Source of the DNA: an uncultured Butyrivibrio sp.
GTDB taxonomy: Bacteria > Bacillota > Clostridia > Lachnospirales > Lachnospiraceae
Direction: 5' to 3'
DNA: 64,000 nucleotides
Assembly (NCBI GenBank): GCA_946536145.1
Contig: CAMNEA010000008.1
Location: forward strand, 1-64,000
Positions within the stretch are counted from its first letter, which is position 1, and the number at the start of each line of letters is the position of its first letter. Shown here piece by piece: positions 25,067 through 33,941 of this stretch. The notes below the pieces were generated by a model, which saw only the letters and a program-made list of their open reading frames with translations, had not been told where the DNA came from and did not search any database. The position numbers were made by a program, and so were the translations under genes.

Positions 25067-26386
25067 TTATTTTGTAGTGAAGTATTTCTCCGGTACTTCG
25101 ATCTGTGTTGATCCCATGTAGTGTCCGGGATCTCCCATAATGTATGTATCCTGGTAGATAAGGAAGGTATTGTCTGCCTTAACACCTGTGTCTGCGTTAG
25201 TGTAGTTTGAACCGTTCCACTCAGCGCCTGGTGAAAATACTTCGTATGCAGCTGAGATATCATCGATATCTGTGAGCTCGCTCTTGCCATCGATAACGTT
25301 CATAGCGTGCTGTGCAAGTCCTGCTGATACTGTGTAACCGTATGAGTAAGCCCATGTTCCGAATCTGCCTGCGCCGCCTTTTTCTACTATAGCGCTCTCA
25401 ACCTTTGCAAGGATCTTACTGAAGTCTCCGGCTTCCTCTGTGAGGTCAAGTCCGAGTGCTCCGGGATATCCCATAAGAGGTGAAGGAAGATCTGCCTCGA
25501 TGAAGTATCCGCCATTCTCAATAAGTCCGCGAAGAAGCGGCTCTGTGTGAGCATCATTTGTGCAGAAGTAAGCTGAATTCTGGCCGTACTTCTCAACCCA
25601 CTCCGGAACATGCTCTGCGATATAAGCCTGAGCACCCGGAACACCTACGTCTGTTGTAGGATCGGGAGCGGATTCCATAACGAACTCCATTCCAAACTCC
25701 TCACATGCAGCCTTCATGATAGCTACACGGCGGCTCATTGTCTCATATGAGAGGTGACGAGGGAATGAGATATGTACAAAGGTATCGCATCCGAGCTCGT
25801 GAGCTGTACGGATGATAAGATATCCACGTGCAACGAAGTCGTTGTTGCAGACAAGGTCTGCAGCGCTTCCGATCTCAGGAAGATCCTCGTGAGACTCACC
25901 TGCGATACAGATGATGTCAGGTCTTCTCTCCTTGATCTGGCGGAACGCCTCTGTTGTTCCGGGAATAGCCTGGTTGACGATGATTGCCTTCATGTCGGCA
26001 TCATCTGAAAGATTGACGATTGTCTGGATTGTTGTCTCCAGCTCCTCTGTGAAGTTGTCAGGATATGTTGCAAGGATTACCCTGTCCTCACCATACTTTG
26101 CCTGGAAAGCCTCGGCGCCACGCCTGTCATCCTCTGACTGTGATACAGAACCTGTTACGATACCGATGTGATAATCGCCGCCGGCCTCTGTTGCCTCTTC
26201 TGCGCCCTCTGCAGGAGCTTCTTCTGCAGTCTCGCTCTCCTGAGGTGCCTCTGCAGTCTCAGCAGGAGCAGCCTCGGTGGTCTCTTCAACTGTCTCTATG
26301 GTTGCCCCACCTGAACTACCGCACCCTGTTACCATTGCAGTCATCATAACTGCAGCAGTCAGAATACTAACTACTTTCTTTTTCAT
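25067..26386 (-). CDS. DUF3798-type substrate-binding lipoprotein
   Basis: 439 residues, first gene of the operon. A type II signal ends at MVTGCGSSGG, followed by a Glu/Ala/Pro-rich linker (about 30-75). The binding domain has a type 1 periplasmic-binding character (YHIGIVTGSVSQSEDDRRGAE, AIIVNQAIPGTTEAFRQI, VHISFPRHLSYETMSRR, FCTNDAHTEPLLRGLIENGG). The ligand of DUF3798 proteins is not known to me. The ATG at 26386 has AAAGGAGG upstream; a longer in-frame reading would start before the promoter-proximal region. Confidence 0.85.
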   Translation of the reverse strand: MKKKVVSILTAAVMMTAMVTGCGSSGGATIETVEETTEAAPAETAEAPQESETAEEAPAEGAEEATEAGGDYHIGIVTGSVSQSEDDRRGAEAFQAKYGEDRVILATYPDNFTEELETTIQTIVNLSDDADMKAIIVNQAIPGTTEAFRQIKERRPDIICIAGESHEDLPEIGSAADLVCNNDFVARGYLIIRTAHELGCDTFVHISFPRHLSYETMSRRVAIMKAACEEFGMEFVMESAPDPTTDVGVPGAQAYIAEHVPEWVEKYGQNSAYFCTNDAHTEPLLRGLIENGGYFIEADLPSPLMGYPGALGLDLTEEAGDFSKILAKVESAIVEKGGAGRFGTWAYSYGYTVSAGLAQHAMNVIDGKSELTDIDDISAAYEVFSPGAEWNGSNYTNADTGVKADNTFLIYQDTYIMGDPGHYMGSTQIEVPEKYFTTK

Positions 26387-26429
26387 ACATTTCCTCCTTT
26401 TACAGTTTAAAGTGGTAACTTCATGAAAA

Positions 26430-26458
26430 AGTATATCAAAGACATTAAAATAAGACAA
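26430..26458 (-). promoter_or_regulatory. Promoter of the DUF3798 ABC operon
   Basis: On the - strand, TTGTCT (complement of 26453-26458) and TATACT (complement of 26430-26435) are 17 bases apart, about 45 bases before the lipoprotein start. Confidence 0.6.
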
Positions 26459-26479
26459 GAATATTAATTTTGCCAATGT

Positions 26480-26522
26480 AAAAAAAAGAGCTTTGAGAAT
26501 CTGCATTTAAATCTGCAGATTC
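26480..26522 (-). terminator. Terminator of the suf operon
   Basis: The - strand arms GAATCTGCA and TGCAGATTC (26494-26522) are followed, nine bases later, by CTTTTTTT. Confidence 0.65.
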
Positions 26523-26562
26523 ACAAAACTCCGTATCTCTATTTATCGGTATGCTCAAAACA

Positions 26563-27009
26563 TCAGTTCTTCTGAGCCTTCTCGGGGTGCTCGAGCATCT
26601 CCTGCATGGTGTGCCAGCCAAGGACAGCACACTTCACCCTTGCAGGCATATGTGCCACATCCTGAAGGGCAGCCGCTTCATCAAGAGCCTCTATGCTCTC
26701 CTCATCTGTGATCTCACCCTTGATCATTCCCATAAATGTTCCCGCTAGCTTAATGGCCTCTTCTTTGCTCCTGCCTATGATCTGATCAACCATCATGTCA
26801 ACCGAGGCCTGTGAGATAGCACAGCCGGATCCCTCGTAGCCCGCATCGCTTATCACCCCGTCAGTTATCTTAAGGCTCAGGGTAATATCGTCGCCGCAGC
26901 TTGGATTTACACCTCTCATGACAAGATCAGGGTTTTCAATGCTCTTTTTGTGGACCGGATGAAGATTGTGTTCGTTGACTATTTCTCTGTAAAGCTGCTT
27001 AAGCTCCAT
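26563..27009 (-). CDS. sufU: Fe-S cluster assembly protein SufU
   Basis: 148 residues, SufU/IscU-like. Conserved cysteines are in VNPSCGDD, GSGCAISQAS and RVKCAVLGWHTM, the ligands of the zinc or nascent cluster site. In Gram-positive bacteria SufU accepts sulfur from SufS and stimulates it. The ATG at 27009 has GGGAGG upstream and overlaps the sufS end by 11 bases. It is the last gene of sufCBDSU, the usual Firmicutes arrangement. Confidence 0.93.
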   Translation of the reverse strand: MELKQLYREIVNEHNLHPVHKKSIENPDLVMRGVNPSCGDDITLSLKITDGVISDAGYEGSGCAISQASVDMMVDQIIGRSKEEAIKLAGTFMGMIKGEITDEESIEALDEAAALQDVAHMPARVKCAVLGWHTMQEMLEHPEKAQKN

Positions 27010-28219
27010 ATCCCATAACCTCCCTGACACTTGATAATCTGTCGAGGAAGCGCTCAACTTCCTCCTCGGTGTTATAAAAGTAAACACTTGCTCTGGCTGT
27101 CGATCCCGCCCCTATAAACTGCATCAGAGGCTGTGCGCAGTGATGACCTGCCCTTATACAGATCTTGTCATCGTTGAGGACTGACGCCATGTCGTGGGGA
27201 TGAACTCCCTCCATTGTAAAGGTCACGATCCCGCAGTGCTTGGTAGGATCCTTTGATCCGTAAACTTTGATGTAAGGCATTTTTGAAAGGCCGTCCATCA
27301 AAAGAGCTGTAAGCTTCTTCTCCTGCTCCTCGATCCTGTCAAACCCAACCTTTTCAATATATCTGATAGCTTCGGCAAGCCCCACAGCATCTCCGGCATT
27401 TACGGTCCCGGCCTCAAATTTGTGCGGAAGTTCGGCATAAGTCGCATCCTGCCTTGTGACATACTCTATCATCTCACCGCCTGTCAGGAACGGGGACATG
27501 TTTTCAAGAAGCTCTTTCCTGCCGTACAGAGCTCCTATACCCATTGGCGCCATCATCTTGTGCCCAGAAAATGCAAAGAAATCACAACCTATATCCGTGA
27601 CGTCCACCTTCATATGCGGAGCTGACTGGGCGCCGTCCACAACGACTACAGCTCCCTTTGAATGCGCATACGAGGTGATCTCCTTAACGGGATTTGTGAT
27701 TCCCATCACATTGGAAACGTGACCGATCGCAACGATCTTAGTCCTGTCTGTTATCTTTGATTCGTATTCCTGCCTGGAGATAACGCCCTCATCATCCGGT
27801 TCTAAGTATACGAGCTTAGCACCATTTTTCCTGGCTACCATCTGCCAGGGAAGGATGTTGCTGTGATGTTCCATGACAGAGATGACTATCTCATCGCCCT
27901 TTGATACATTGTCAAGACCGTAGCTGTAGGCCACCAGGTTGATGGATTCTGTGGTATTTCGTGTGAAGATGATCTCTTCTGATGAAACTGCGCCCACAAA
28001 ATCCGCCACAGTCTTTCTTGCATCCTCATACTCTTTGGTAGCATCCATGCTCCAGTCGTAAAGTCCCCTCAGGGGGTTTGCGTTTGTAGTTTTGTAAAAA
28101 TTCGACACAGCATCCAGCACCTGTCTCGGTCTCTGGCTTGTTGCCGCATTGTCAAAATATACATATTCGCCGGAACCAAAGATATCAAAGTCCCTGCGGA
28201 AATCGGTGATACTGCTCAT
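26999..28219 (-). CDS. sufS: Cysteine desulfurase SufS
   Basis: PLP-dependent enzyme of 406 residues that releases sulfur from L-cysteine for Fe-S assembly. The Schiff-base Lys is in FAFSGHKMMAPMG, the PLP region is VVDGAQSAPH, and the catalytic Cys is in RAGHHCAQPLM. The ATG at 28219 (MSSITDFRRDF) has GAGAGG upstream and gives the family's normal length; longer frames would overlap sufD. It lies 11 bases after sufD. Confidence 0.95.
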   Translation of the reverse strand: MSSITDFRRDFDIFGSGEYVYFDNAATSQRPRQVLDAVSNFYKTTNANPLRGLYDWSMDATKEYEDARKTVADFVGAVSSEEIIFTRNTTESINLVAYSYGLDNVSKGDEIVISVMEHHSNILPWQMVARKNGAKLVYLEPDDEGVISRQEYESKITDRTKIVAIGHVSNVMGITNPVKEITSYAHSKGAVVVVDGAQSAPHMKVDVTDIGCDFFAFSGHKMMAPMGIGALYGRKELLENMSPFLTGGEMIEYVTRQDATYAELPHKFEAGTVNAGDAVGLAEAIRYIEKVGFDRIEEQEKKLTALLMDGLSKMPYIKVYGSKDPTKHCGIVTFTMEGVHPHDMASVLNDDKICIRAGHHCAQPLMQFIGAGSTARASVYFYNTEEEVERFLDRLSSVREVMGYGA

Positions 28220-28230
28220 AGGTAATCCTC

Positions 28231-29400
28231 TCAAACAATACTCTCTATATAATACTGCACCTTCTGCATGATCTCCGGGTCGGGAATCAGCCTTGACACG
28301 CTCTCGAGCCTTGCCCTTATCATTATCCTCTTGGCCTCGACCTCGTCTATTCCCCTGCACTGCATATAAAACAGCAGGTCGTCCGAGAGCTGTCCTATAG
28401 TAGCTCCGTGCCTTCCTTCCACGTCCTCCTCCTGACACAGGATAACAGGCATTGTCCGGTTTATGACATCGGGGCTTAAAAGAAGCGCATCCTCCTGCTC
28501 ATCTCCAACCGATCCCGAGCTTCCGGTCTTAAAATCAAGCGTTCCTCTGAAGGTCTTATTTGCAGTACCCATAAGTACGCCCTTGAACTGCATTGCGGCG
28601 TTTGTCTTTTTGCCTCTCTGATCAGCCACATAGTTTATATCAAGGCTGTGGTCATCCCTGCAAAGATACCCCATATTGCTGTTATAGGATGCCTCCTTAT
28701 CGGAGAGATACATATAGGAGCTGCTGTATACCCTGCTTCCTCCGAGTTCCAGAGTTACCAGGCTGATCTCGGCCCCCTTCATTAAGGCTCCGCCTATATC
28801 ATCAAAGTGGATGAACTCCTTGCCGAGAGTCTGTGCCTTGACAAGCTTTATTTTTGCTCCGTCTTCTGCCAGGATCCTTGTGCTTACCCCGTGAAATCCT
28901 GCAGCATCTTTGTCCGAATCATATACCATGATAAAAGTTGCCTCAGAATTTTTCCCGGCGTGGATCACCTGGCTTGAGAGACTTCCCTGACCGTTTTGCA
29001 TATCATAGCGAAGGATTATGGGGCTTGTCAGTCTTACGCCCTCATCTATAGTGTAGACATCGCTCTTTACTCCCATGTTTGTCATGAGATTGTCTACATC
29101 GGCCCCCATGCCTGTCCGTATAGCCTGATCCTTGTCACGCTCCGAGGTATCGCCGTTTGGTCCGGCAAAATTCTCTTTTGCAACAAGTATCCTCTCCTTA
29201 TTGGCTCTGAAAACCTGCCCTGCTTCACTAAAAGGAACTTCTCCTGTAAGTGTTACTCCGGCAGGGATATCAGACGGTTTCGGGGCTCCGTCTGTCTGTA
29301 TTTCCATATCTTTTATCTGAAGGGTGCTGTCATTTACATGCAAAAAATTGTATGTGAGAACAGGCAGTACGTTCACCTTCATATTAATGTCCCTATTCAT
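28231..29400 (-). CDS. sufD: Fe-S assembly scaffold subunit SufD
   Basis: 389 residues, SufB/SufD family: beta-helix core with MVYDSDKDAAG, GVLMGTANKTFRGTLDF and the C-terminal GRHGATIGQLSDDLLFYMQCRGI. It partners SufB and SufC in the scaffold complex that builds and transfers clusters. The ATG at 29400 is chosen over a GTG two codons earlier because AAAGGAG is correctly spaced for the ATG. Confidence 0.92.
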   Translation of the reverse strand: MNRDINMKVNVLPVLTYNFLHVNDSTLQIKDMEIQTDGAPKPSDIPAGVTLTGEVPFSEAGQVFRANKERILVAKENFAGPNGDTSERDKDQAIRTGMGADVDNLMTNMGVKSDVYTIDEGVRLTSPIILRYDMQNGQGSLSSQVIHAGKNSEATFIMVYDSDKDAAGFHGVSTRILAEDGAKIKLVKAQTLGKEFIHFDDIGGALMKGAEISLVTLELGGSRVYSSSYMYLSDKEASYNSNMGYLCRDDHSLDINYVADQRGKKTNAAMQFKGVLMGTANKTFRGTLDFKTGSSGSVGDEQEDALLLSPDVINRTMPVILCQEEDVEGRHGATIGQLSDDLLFYMQCRGIDEVEAKRIMIRARLESVSRLIPDPEIMQKVQYYIESIV

Positions 29401-29413
29401 CTGCACTCCTTTA

Positions 29414-30826
29414 TCAGCCGTTACCGCTCATTTCGAGCTTGATAAGGTTGTTCATCTCAACTGCATATTCAAGAGGAAGCTCTTTTGATACAGGATTGGC
29501 AAATCCGCTCACTATCATTGCCTTGGCATCCTCTTCGCTAATGCCCCTGGACATCAGATAGAAGATCGCCTCATCACTGATCCTGCCTATCTTGGCCTCA
29601 TGTCCCACATCAGCGTCATCCGTTCTTATGTCCATGCCCGGTATAGTGTCAGCCCTTGAAATGGAATCCAGCATAAGTGAGTCACAGGACACTGAAGCCT
29701 TAGCTCTCTTTGCGCTGTTCTGGATAATGACACTGCTCCTGTAGGTACCGATTCCTCCGTCCTTGGAGATCGACTTGGTATTTATGACAGAGCTCGTTGC
29801 CTTTCCCTGATGAACCACCTTGGCTCCTGTGTCAAGATTCTGGCCCTTACCTGCAAAGGTTATGCCGGTAAACTCCATCTTGGAGTTGTCGCCCTTTAAG
29901 ATGGTCATGGGATAGAGATAGGAAGTGTGCGATCCAAATGATCCCGATACCCACTCCATGATACCGTTTTCCTCAACTATGGCTCTCTTGGTATTGAGAT
30001 TATACATATTTTTGGACCAGTTCTCTATGGTCGAATACCGAAGCCTTGCGTTCTTACCGACAAAAAGCTCAACGCAGCCCGCATGAAGATTGGCCACATT
30101 GTACTTTGGAGCGGAGCACCCTTCTATGAAATGGAGGTCTGCCCCCTCATCAACTATAATAAGAGTATGCTCGAACTGACCCGCTCCTGCGGCATTTAGC
30201 CTGAAGTATGACTGAAGCGGGATCTCAACCTTGACACCCTTCGGAACATACACAAATGATCCGCCTGACCATACAGCGCCGTGAAGGGCCGCAAACTTGT
30301 GGTCGGTTGGCGGAACAAGCTTCATGAAATGTTCCTTGATCATATCGCCGTACTCGCCCCACATAGCGCTCTCAAGGTCTGTATAGATGACTCCCTGGGC
30401 AGCCACCTCGTCCTTGACGTTGTGATATACAAGCTCTGAATCGTACTGCGCTCCTACTCCTGCAAGAGACTCCCTCTCAGCCTGCGGGATGCCGAGCCTC
30501 TCAAAAGTATTCTTGATATCCTCAGGGACATCCTCCCACCTGCCCTTCATGTCAGACTTATGTCTTACATAGGACGATATCTTGTCCATATCAAGTCCGT
30601 CTATGCTTGGGCCCCAGTCTGGAATATCAATCTCGTTGTAGAGTTTAAGGCACTTTAATCTGAACTGCCTCATCCACTCGGGGTCATTTTTCTCTTCAGA
30701 GACCTTTAAAACGGTCTCCTCAGTAAGACCCTCCTGCATCCTGTAGAAGTCGCTCTCACTTTCTACATCTTTAAAATCGTATAAACTGCGGTCGATATCG
30801 GCCACAATCTGCTTATTTTCACTCAT
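29414..30826 (-). CDS. sufB: Fe-S assembly scaffold subunit SufB
   Basis: 470 residues, the usual SufB length. Recognisable blocks are YVPKGVKVEIPLQSYFR, FIEGCSAPKYNVANLHAGCVELFV and KASVSCDSLMLD, with the C-terminal GHEAKIGRISDEAIFYLMSRGI. SufB carries the nascent cluster in the SufBCD complex. The ATG at 30826 lies just past the sufC stop and has AGAGGA upstream, which implies translational coupling. Confidence 0.95.
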   Translation of the reverse strand: MSENKQIVADIDRSLYDFKDVESESDFYRMQEGLTEETVLKVSEEKNDPEWMRQFRLKCLKLYNEIDIPDWGPSIDGLDMDKISSYVRHKSDMKGRWEDVPEDIKNTFERLGIPQAERESLAGVGAQYDSELVYHNVKDEVAAQGVIYTDLESAMWGEYGDMIKEHFMKLVPPTDHKFAALHGAVWSGGSFVYVPKGVKVEIPLQSYFRLNAAGAGQFEHTLIIVDEGADLHFIEGCSAPKYNVANLHAGCVELFVGKNARLRYSTIENWSKNMYNLNTKRAIVEENGIMEWVSGSFGSHTSYLYPMTILKGDNSKMEFTGITFAGKGQNLDTGAKVVHQGKATSSVINTKSISKDGGIGTYRSSVIIQNSAKRAKASVSCDSLMLDSISRADTIPGMDIRTDDADVGHEAKIGRISDEAIFYLMSRGISEEDAKAMIVSGFANPVSKELPLEYAVEMNNLIKLEMSGNG

Positions 30827-30827
30827 A

Positions 30828-31583
30828 TCAGTCCTCTTTGACAAACCTCTCGAAGCCGTTTGCATTAATCTCATCAACCAGTGTGCCGTCTCCGGTGTGG
30901 ACAATGCTTCCCTTTACAAGCACATGGGTATAATCAACATGAAGTGACTCAAGGATCTTGGTGCTGTGAGTTATGATAAGAAGGGCTCCGTCTTTCTTTT
31001 TCTGATACTCCTCAATACCTTTTGATACTGTGCGGACAGCATCAACATCAAGACCGGAGTCCGTTTCATCAAGAATTGCGAACTTGGGTTTTAACATAAG
31101 CAGCTGCAGGATCTCTGCCTTCTTTTTTTCTCCTCCGGAGAATCCCACATTCAGATCCCTGTCTGCATAGGACTCATCCATGGACAGGATCTCCATTGCA
31201 GCCTTAAGTGACTTCTGGAATGCCAGAAGCTTAACAGGTGCCCCTGTCTGAGCATGATAGGCGTTTCTGATAAAGCTGCTCAAGGAAATACCGGGAACCT
31301 CATAAGGGTTCTGGAATGAGAGAAACATTCCTGCCCGGGCTCTCTTATCAGCGGACAAAGAAGTAATATCCTCACCCTCGAATATAATATTTCCCTCAGT
31401 CACGCAGTAATGAGGATTACCCATAAGAGTAAATCCAAGTGTTGATTTGCCGGCTCCGTTTGGTCCCATGAGAACATGGGTCTCTCCCGGCTTTATATCC
31501 AGGTTAATACCATGAAGGATCGGCAGTTCATTATCAATGGAAACTGACAGGTCCTTTACCTGTAATAAAGACATATCTGACAT
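30828..31583 (-). CDS. sufC: Fe-S assembly ATPase SufC
   Basis: ABC-type ATPase of 251 residues, cytosolic. Walker A is GPNGAGKST, the SufC-specific FLSFQNPYEVPGIS follows, then signature GFSGGEKKK and Walker B KFAILDETDSGLDVDA. It powers conformational change in SufB-SufD. First gene of the suf operon; its upstream region 31584-31692 is shared with the divergent tRNA-Gly(UCC). No IscR gene or site was recognised. Confidence 0.95.
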   Translation of the reverse strand: MSDMSLLQVKDLSVSIDNELPILHGINLDIKPGETHVLMGPNGAGKSTLGFTLMGNPHYCVTEGNIIFEGEDITSLSADKRARAGMFLSFQNPYEVPGISLSSFIRNAYHAQTGAPVKLLAFQKSLKAAMEILSMDESYADRDLNVGFSGGEKKKAEILQLLMLKPKFAILDETDSGLDVDAVRTVSKGIEEYQKKKDGALLIITHSTKILESLHVDYTHVLVKGSIVHTGDGTLVDEINANGFERFVKED

Positions 31584-31644
31584 AGTTTTTTCCTTTCTAA
31601 AACATAGCTTAAGACAATCATCAAAAAGTTTACCATAAAAATGC

Positions 31645-31673
31645 TTGACATACCATAGAAAATTAAGTAGAAT
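31645..31673 (+). promoter_or_regulatory. Promoter of tRNA-Gly(UCC)
   Basis: TTGACA at 31645-31650 and TAGAAT at 31668-31673 have 17-base spacing; the tRNA begins 19 bases later. Confidence 0.75.
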
Positions 31674-31692
31674 ACATTCTTGTCAACACATT

Positions 31693-31763
31693 GCGGGTGT
31701 AGTTCAATGGTAGAACACCAGCCTTCCAAGCTGGACACGTGGGTTCGATTCCCATCACCCGCT
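31693..31763 (+). tRNA. tRNA-Gly (anticodon TCC)
   Basis: A 71-base cloverleaf with acceptor stem GCGGGTG/CACCCGC, discriminator T, T-loop TTCGATT and anticodon loop CTTCCAA between CCAGC/GCTGG. Together with the GCC genes this covers most glycine codons. CCA is not encoded. Confidence 0.95.
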
Positions 31764-31811
31764 TAGAGCAGCGATGAAAAGAGTCGTTGCTCATTTTTTT
31801 GCAGATTTTTT

Positions 31812-31832
31812 AAATGCAAATGATTTGCATTT
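31812..31832. promoter_or_regulatory. Perfect 10-1-10 palindrome, putative Fur-family operator
   Basis: AAATGCAAAT (31812-31821), one G, then ATTTGCATTT (31823-31832) form a perfect 21-bp palindrome 16 bases before the permease start, overlapping the probable 5' leader. Its size and position suit a Fur/Zur/PerR-type repressor, and such a regulator is the second gene of the same operon. The binding is inferred. Confidence 0.6.
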
Positions 31833-31847
31833 GCAAAAGGAGGCCAC

Positions 31848-32744
31848 ATGGAATTACTCATCGAAATATTCTTAGATGCACTCATAGACTCTCTCAAGAT
31901 ACTTCCATTTTTGTTTGTCACATATCTTATCATGGAATACCTAGAGCACAAGGCGGAGGATTTTTCTGCCGGTATAGTTGAAAAGACGGAGTACTTTGGA
32001 CCGCTGTGGGGAGGACTTCTTGGTATCGTTCCTCAGTGTGGGTTTTCTGCTGCCGCTTCAAACCTGTACGCCGGAAGGGTCATCACTCTTGGAACCCTTA
32101 TTGCCATCTATCTTTCCACGTCAGATGAGATGATACCACTTTTTATATCAGAGAGAGTTCCTTTTCCTACAATGATAAAAATTCTCATCATCAAGGCCGT
32201 TATAGGTATCACTGCAGGCTTTATCATTGACGGTGTTGTTCATTATCACCACAGACTTCGCGGTAAATCGCCAAACGACCCTGTGAGGATCGATGAACTT
32301 TGCGAAAAGGAGCACTGTCACTGCGATGACGATGAAGACGGAGGATTTTTATCAATAGCAAGGTCAGCACTTGTCCACACTCTTCATATCTTTTTCTTTG
32401 TTCTTGTACTCTCACTGCTGCTGGGAGCTGCCATCGAGATCATCGGAAAAGCAAATCTGGAAGAGCTGCTTAAGACCAATCCTATAATAAGTCACCTTCT
32501 TGCAGGTCTTGTCGGTCTCATACCCAACTGCGCGGCTTCGGTAATAATAACAGAGCTCTACCTTGATCACATGATAACCCTTGGCACAATGATGTCCGGA
32601 CTTTTAGTAGGCGCAGGCATAGGTCTTCTTGTCCTTTTCAGGGTCAACCGGGAAAAAAAGGAGAGCATCAACATAGCCATTATGCTGTTCCTTATCGGTA
32701 CACTTTCCGGACTTTTGATAGATATTCTGAAGATCGGCATATAA
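31848..32744 (+). CDS. Heavy-metal exporter-like permease (ArsP_2 / putative manganese transporter family)
   Basis: Polytopic membrane protein of 298 residues made of two similar halves. Each begins a helix pair with a short Pro-Cys motif: GIVPQCGFSAAASNLYAG near residue 60 and GLIPNCAASVIITELYLD near residue 225. Between them lies a cytoplasmic loop rich in His, Cys and Asp (EKEHCHCDDDEDGG) that could bind metal. The family is annotated as putative heavy-metal or manganese exporter; the substrate is not proven. Followed 18 bases later by a Fur-family gene, with a palindromic operator upstream. Start ATG with AAAGGAGG. Confidence 0.8.
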   Translation: MELLIEIFLDALIDSLKILPFLFVTYLIMEYLEHKAEDFSAGIVEKTEYFGPLWGGLLGIVPQCGFSAAASNLYAGRVITLGTLIAIYLSTSDEMIPLFISERVPFPTMIKILIIKAVIGITAGFIIDGVVHYHHRLRGKSPNDPVRIDELCEKEHCHCDDDEDGGFLSIARSALVHTLHIFFFVLVLSLLLGAAIEIIGKANLEELLKTNPIISHLLAGLVGLIPNCAASVIITELYLDHMITLGTMMSGLLVGAGIGLLVLFRVNREKKESINIAIMLFLIGTLSGLLIDILKIGI

Positions 32745-32762
32745 TATGCACGGAGACATGAC

Positions 32763-33233
32763 ATGAGTACTAAGATACATACCCATTCTTTTGATGAAAT
32801 AATAGACAAAAACTGGCCGGACGGCTTTAAAAAAACCCGCCAGAGAATTGATATTTACAGAATACTCTTTGAGGCAAAAGAGCCTCTTTCAGCTGCCGAG
32901 ATATTCGCTGCGCTTAACAGCGCATCAGATTCTTCAAGAGACATGTACGCCTTTTCCACTGTTTACCGCAACCTCCTTGCATTTGAAAAGGCCGGGATCG
33001 TAACAAAGTCCGTCCTCTCCACAGAGGATAACAACATTTATGAACTAAAACAGGCAAACCACAGACACTATGCGGTTTGCCTTGTATGCCACACTAAATT
33101 TCCAATAAGTACATGCCCTCTGCACGAGATCGCCCATGAGGTAAAAGACTCACTTCCCGACTTTACGATCACAGGACACCAGCTTGAGATATACGGGTAT
33201 TGCAAAAACTGCAAGGACGTCACTCTGAAATAG
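32763..33233 (+). CDS. Fur-family metal-responsive regulator
   Basis: 156 residues. The N-terminal winged helix (about 20-95) contains KKTRQRIDIYRILFEAKEPLSAAEI and STVYRNLLAFEKAGIV. The C-terminal dimerisation domain has metal ligands around HRHYAVCLVCHTKFPISTCPLH and a second pair in YGYCKNCKD, giving the two-CxxC structural zinc site. Fur, Zur, PerR and Mur cannot be separated by sight. Co-transcription with a metal permease suggests autoregulation and control of metal efflux or balance. Its 3' end overlaps the convergent lipoprotein gene by 14 bases. Confidence 0.9.
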   Translation: MSTKIHTHSFDEIIDKNWPDGFKKTRQRIDIYRILFEAKEPLSAAEIFAALNSASDSSRDMYAFSTVYRNLLAFEKAGIVTKSVLSTEDNNIYELKQANHRHYAVCLVCHTKFPISTCPLHEIAHEVKDSLPDFTITGHQLEIYGYCKNCKDVTLK

Positions 33234-33909
33234 TTGCTATCCTGTCCCCGCTGTCAGGGTCTGACTTAAGAACAAGGGTCTTCCCCTCAAGATTCCTGCC
33301 TTTCAGATCTTCGCACCTGAAGTAATACAGCTCTTCATCCTGTTCATTTTCACAAATGAAGACCCACTCATCACTGTCTGTATAAATATCAATCCAGCTG
33401 CCCATCAGTGTATAGCCATCGGGAAGAACTGCGTCTTTTCCGACAAGATTATCACCGCTCATCTCCTTTTTTACGTCATGAAATACTACTCGTGAAAAAT
33501 TCATTCCTGTCCTGTTGGCTACATAGACATTGTAGGTCGTTTTCTTCTTTCTGTCCTCTCTCTCTAGTGTCTCCAGCTCAAGTATGGCTGAAAAATCACT
33601 CTCCATGGACTGATAGCTGCTTGTAAGCTCTGATACCTTGGTTATAAAGCTATCGATCTTATTCGCGCCGAGTTTGCTTATATCTGTCGACTCAAGCTCC
33701 TTCGCCTCATTTGCAAGGATATTTATCTCATTTTTCCTGGAATCATCAGTAATATCAAGATAAGTTTCCTCAGCCGCCTGTCTTGCCTGTTTCATTGTTT
33801 CGACAGCCTGCGCAGCCTCATCGATCTTCTCCTGGGATGCGCTGCAAGCAATCAGGAACATACATATTATCATCGCAGATGCGGCTTTTGTGATCTTCTT
33901 AATTGTCAT
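33220..33909 (-). CDS. Lipoprotein of unknown function
   Basis: 229 residues, not recognised. A lipobox (CMFLIACSAS) ends a short signal. Residues 25-115 are predicted coiled-coil helical (KIDEAAQAVETMKQARQAAEETYLD). The C-terminal 100 residues look beta-rich (TYNVYVANRTGMNFSRVVFHD) and end with LKSDPDSGDRIATISE. The ATG at 33909 has AAAGGAG upstream. It follows the DUF3810 gene by 32 bases, so the two are probably co-transcribed. Confidence 0.75.
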   Translation of the reverse strand: MTIKKITKAASAMIICMFLIACSASQEKIDEAAQAVETMKQARQAAEETYLDITDDSRKNEINILANEAKELESTDISKLGANKIDSFITKVSELTSSYQSMESDFSAILELETLEREDRKKKTTYNVYVANRTGMNFSRVVFHDVKKEMSGDNLVGKDAVLPDGYTLMGSWIDIYTDSDEWVFICENEQDEELYYFRCEDLKGRNLEGKTLVLKSDPDSGDRIATISE

Positions 33910-33941
33910 TGGACTCTCCTTTAATACCGGTCGGACTGATT

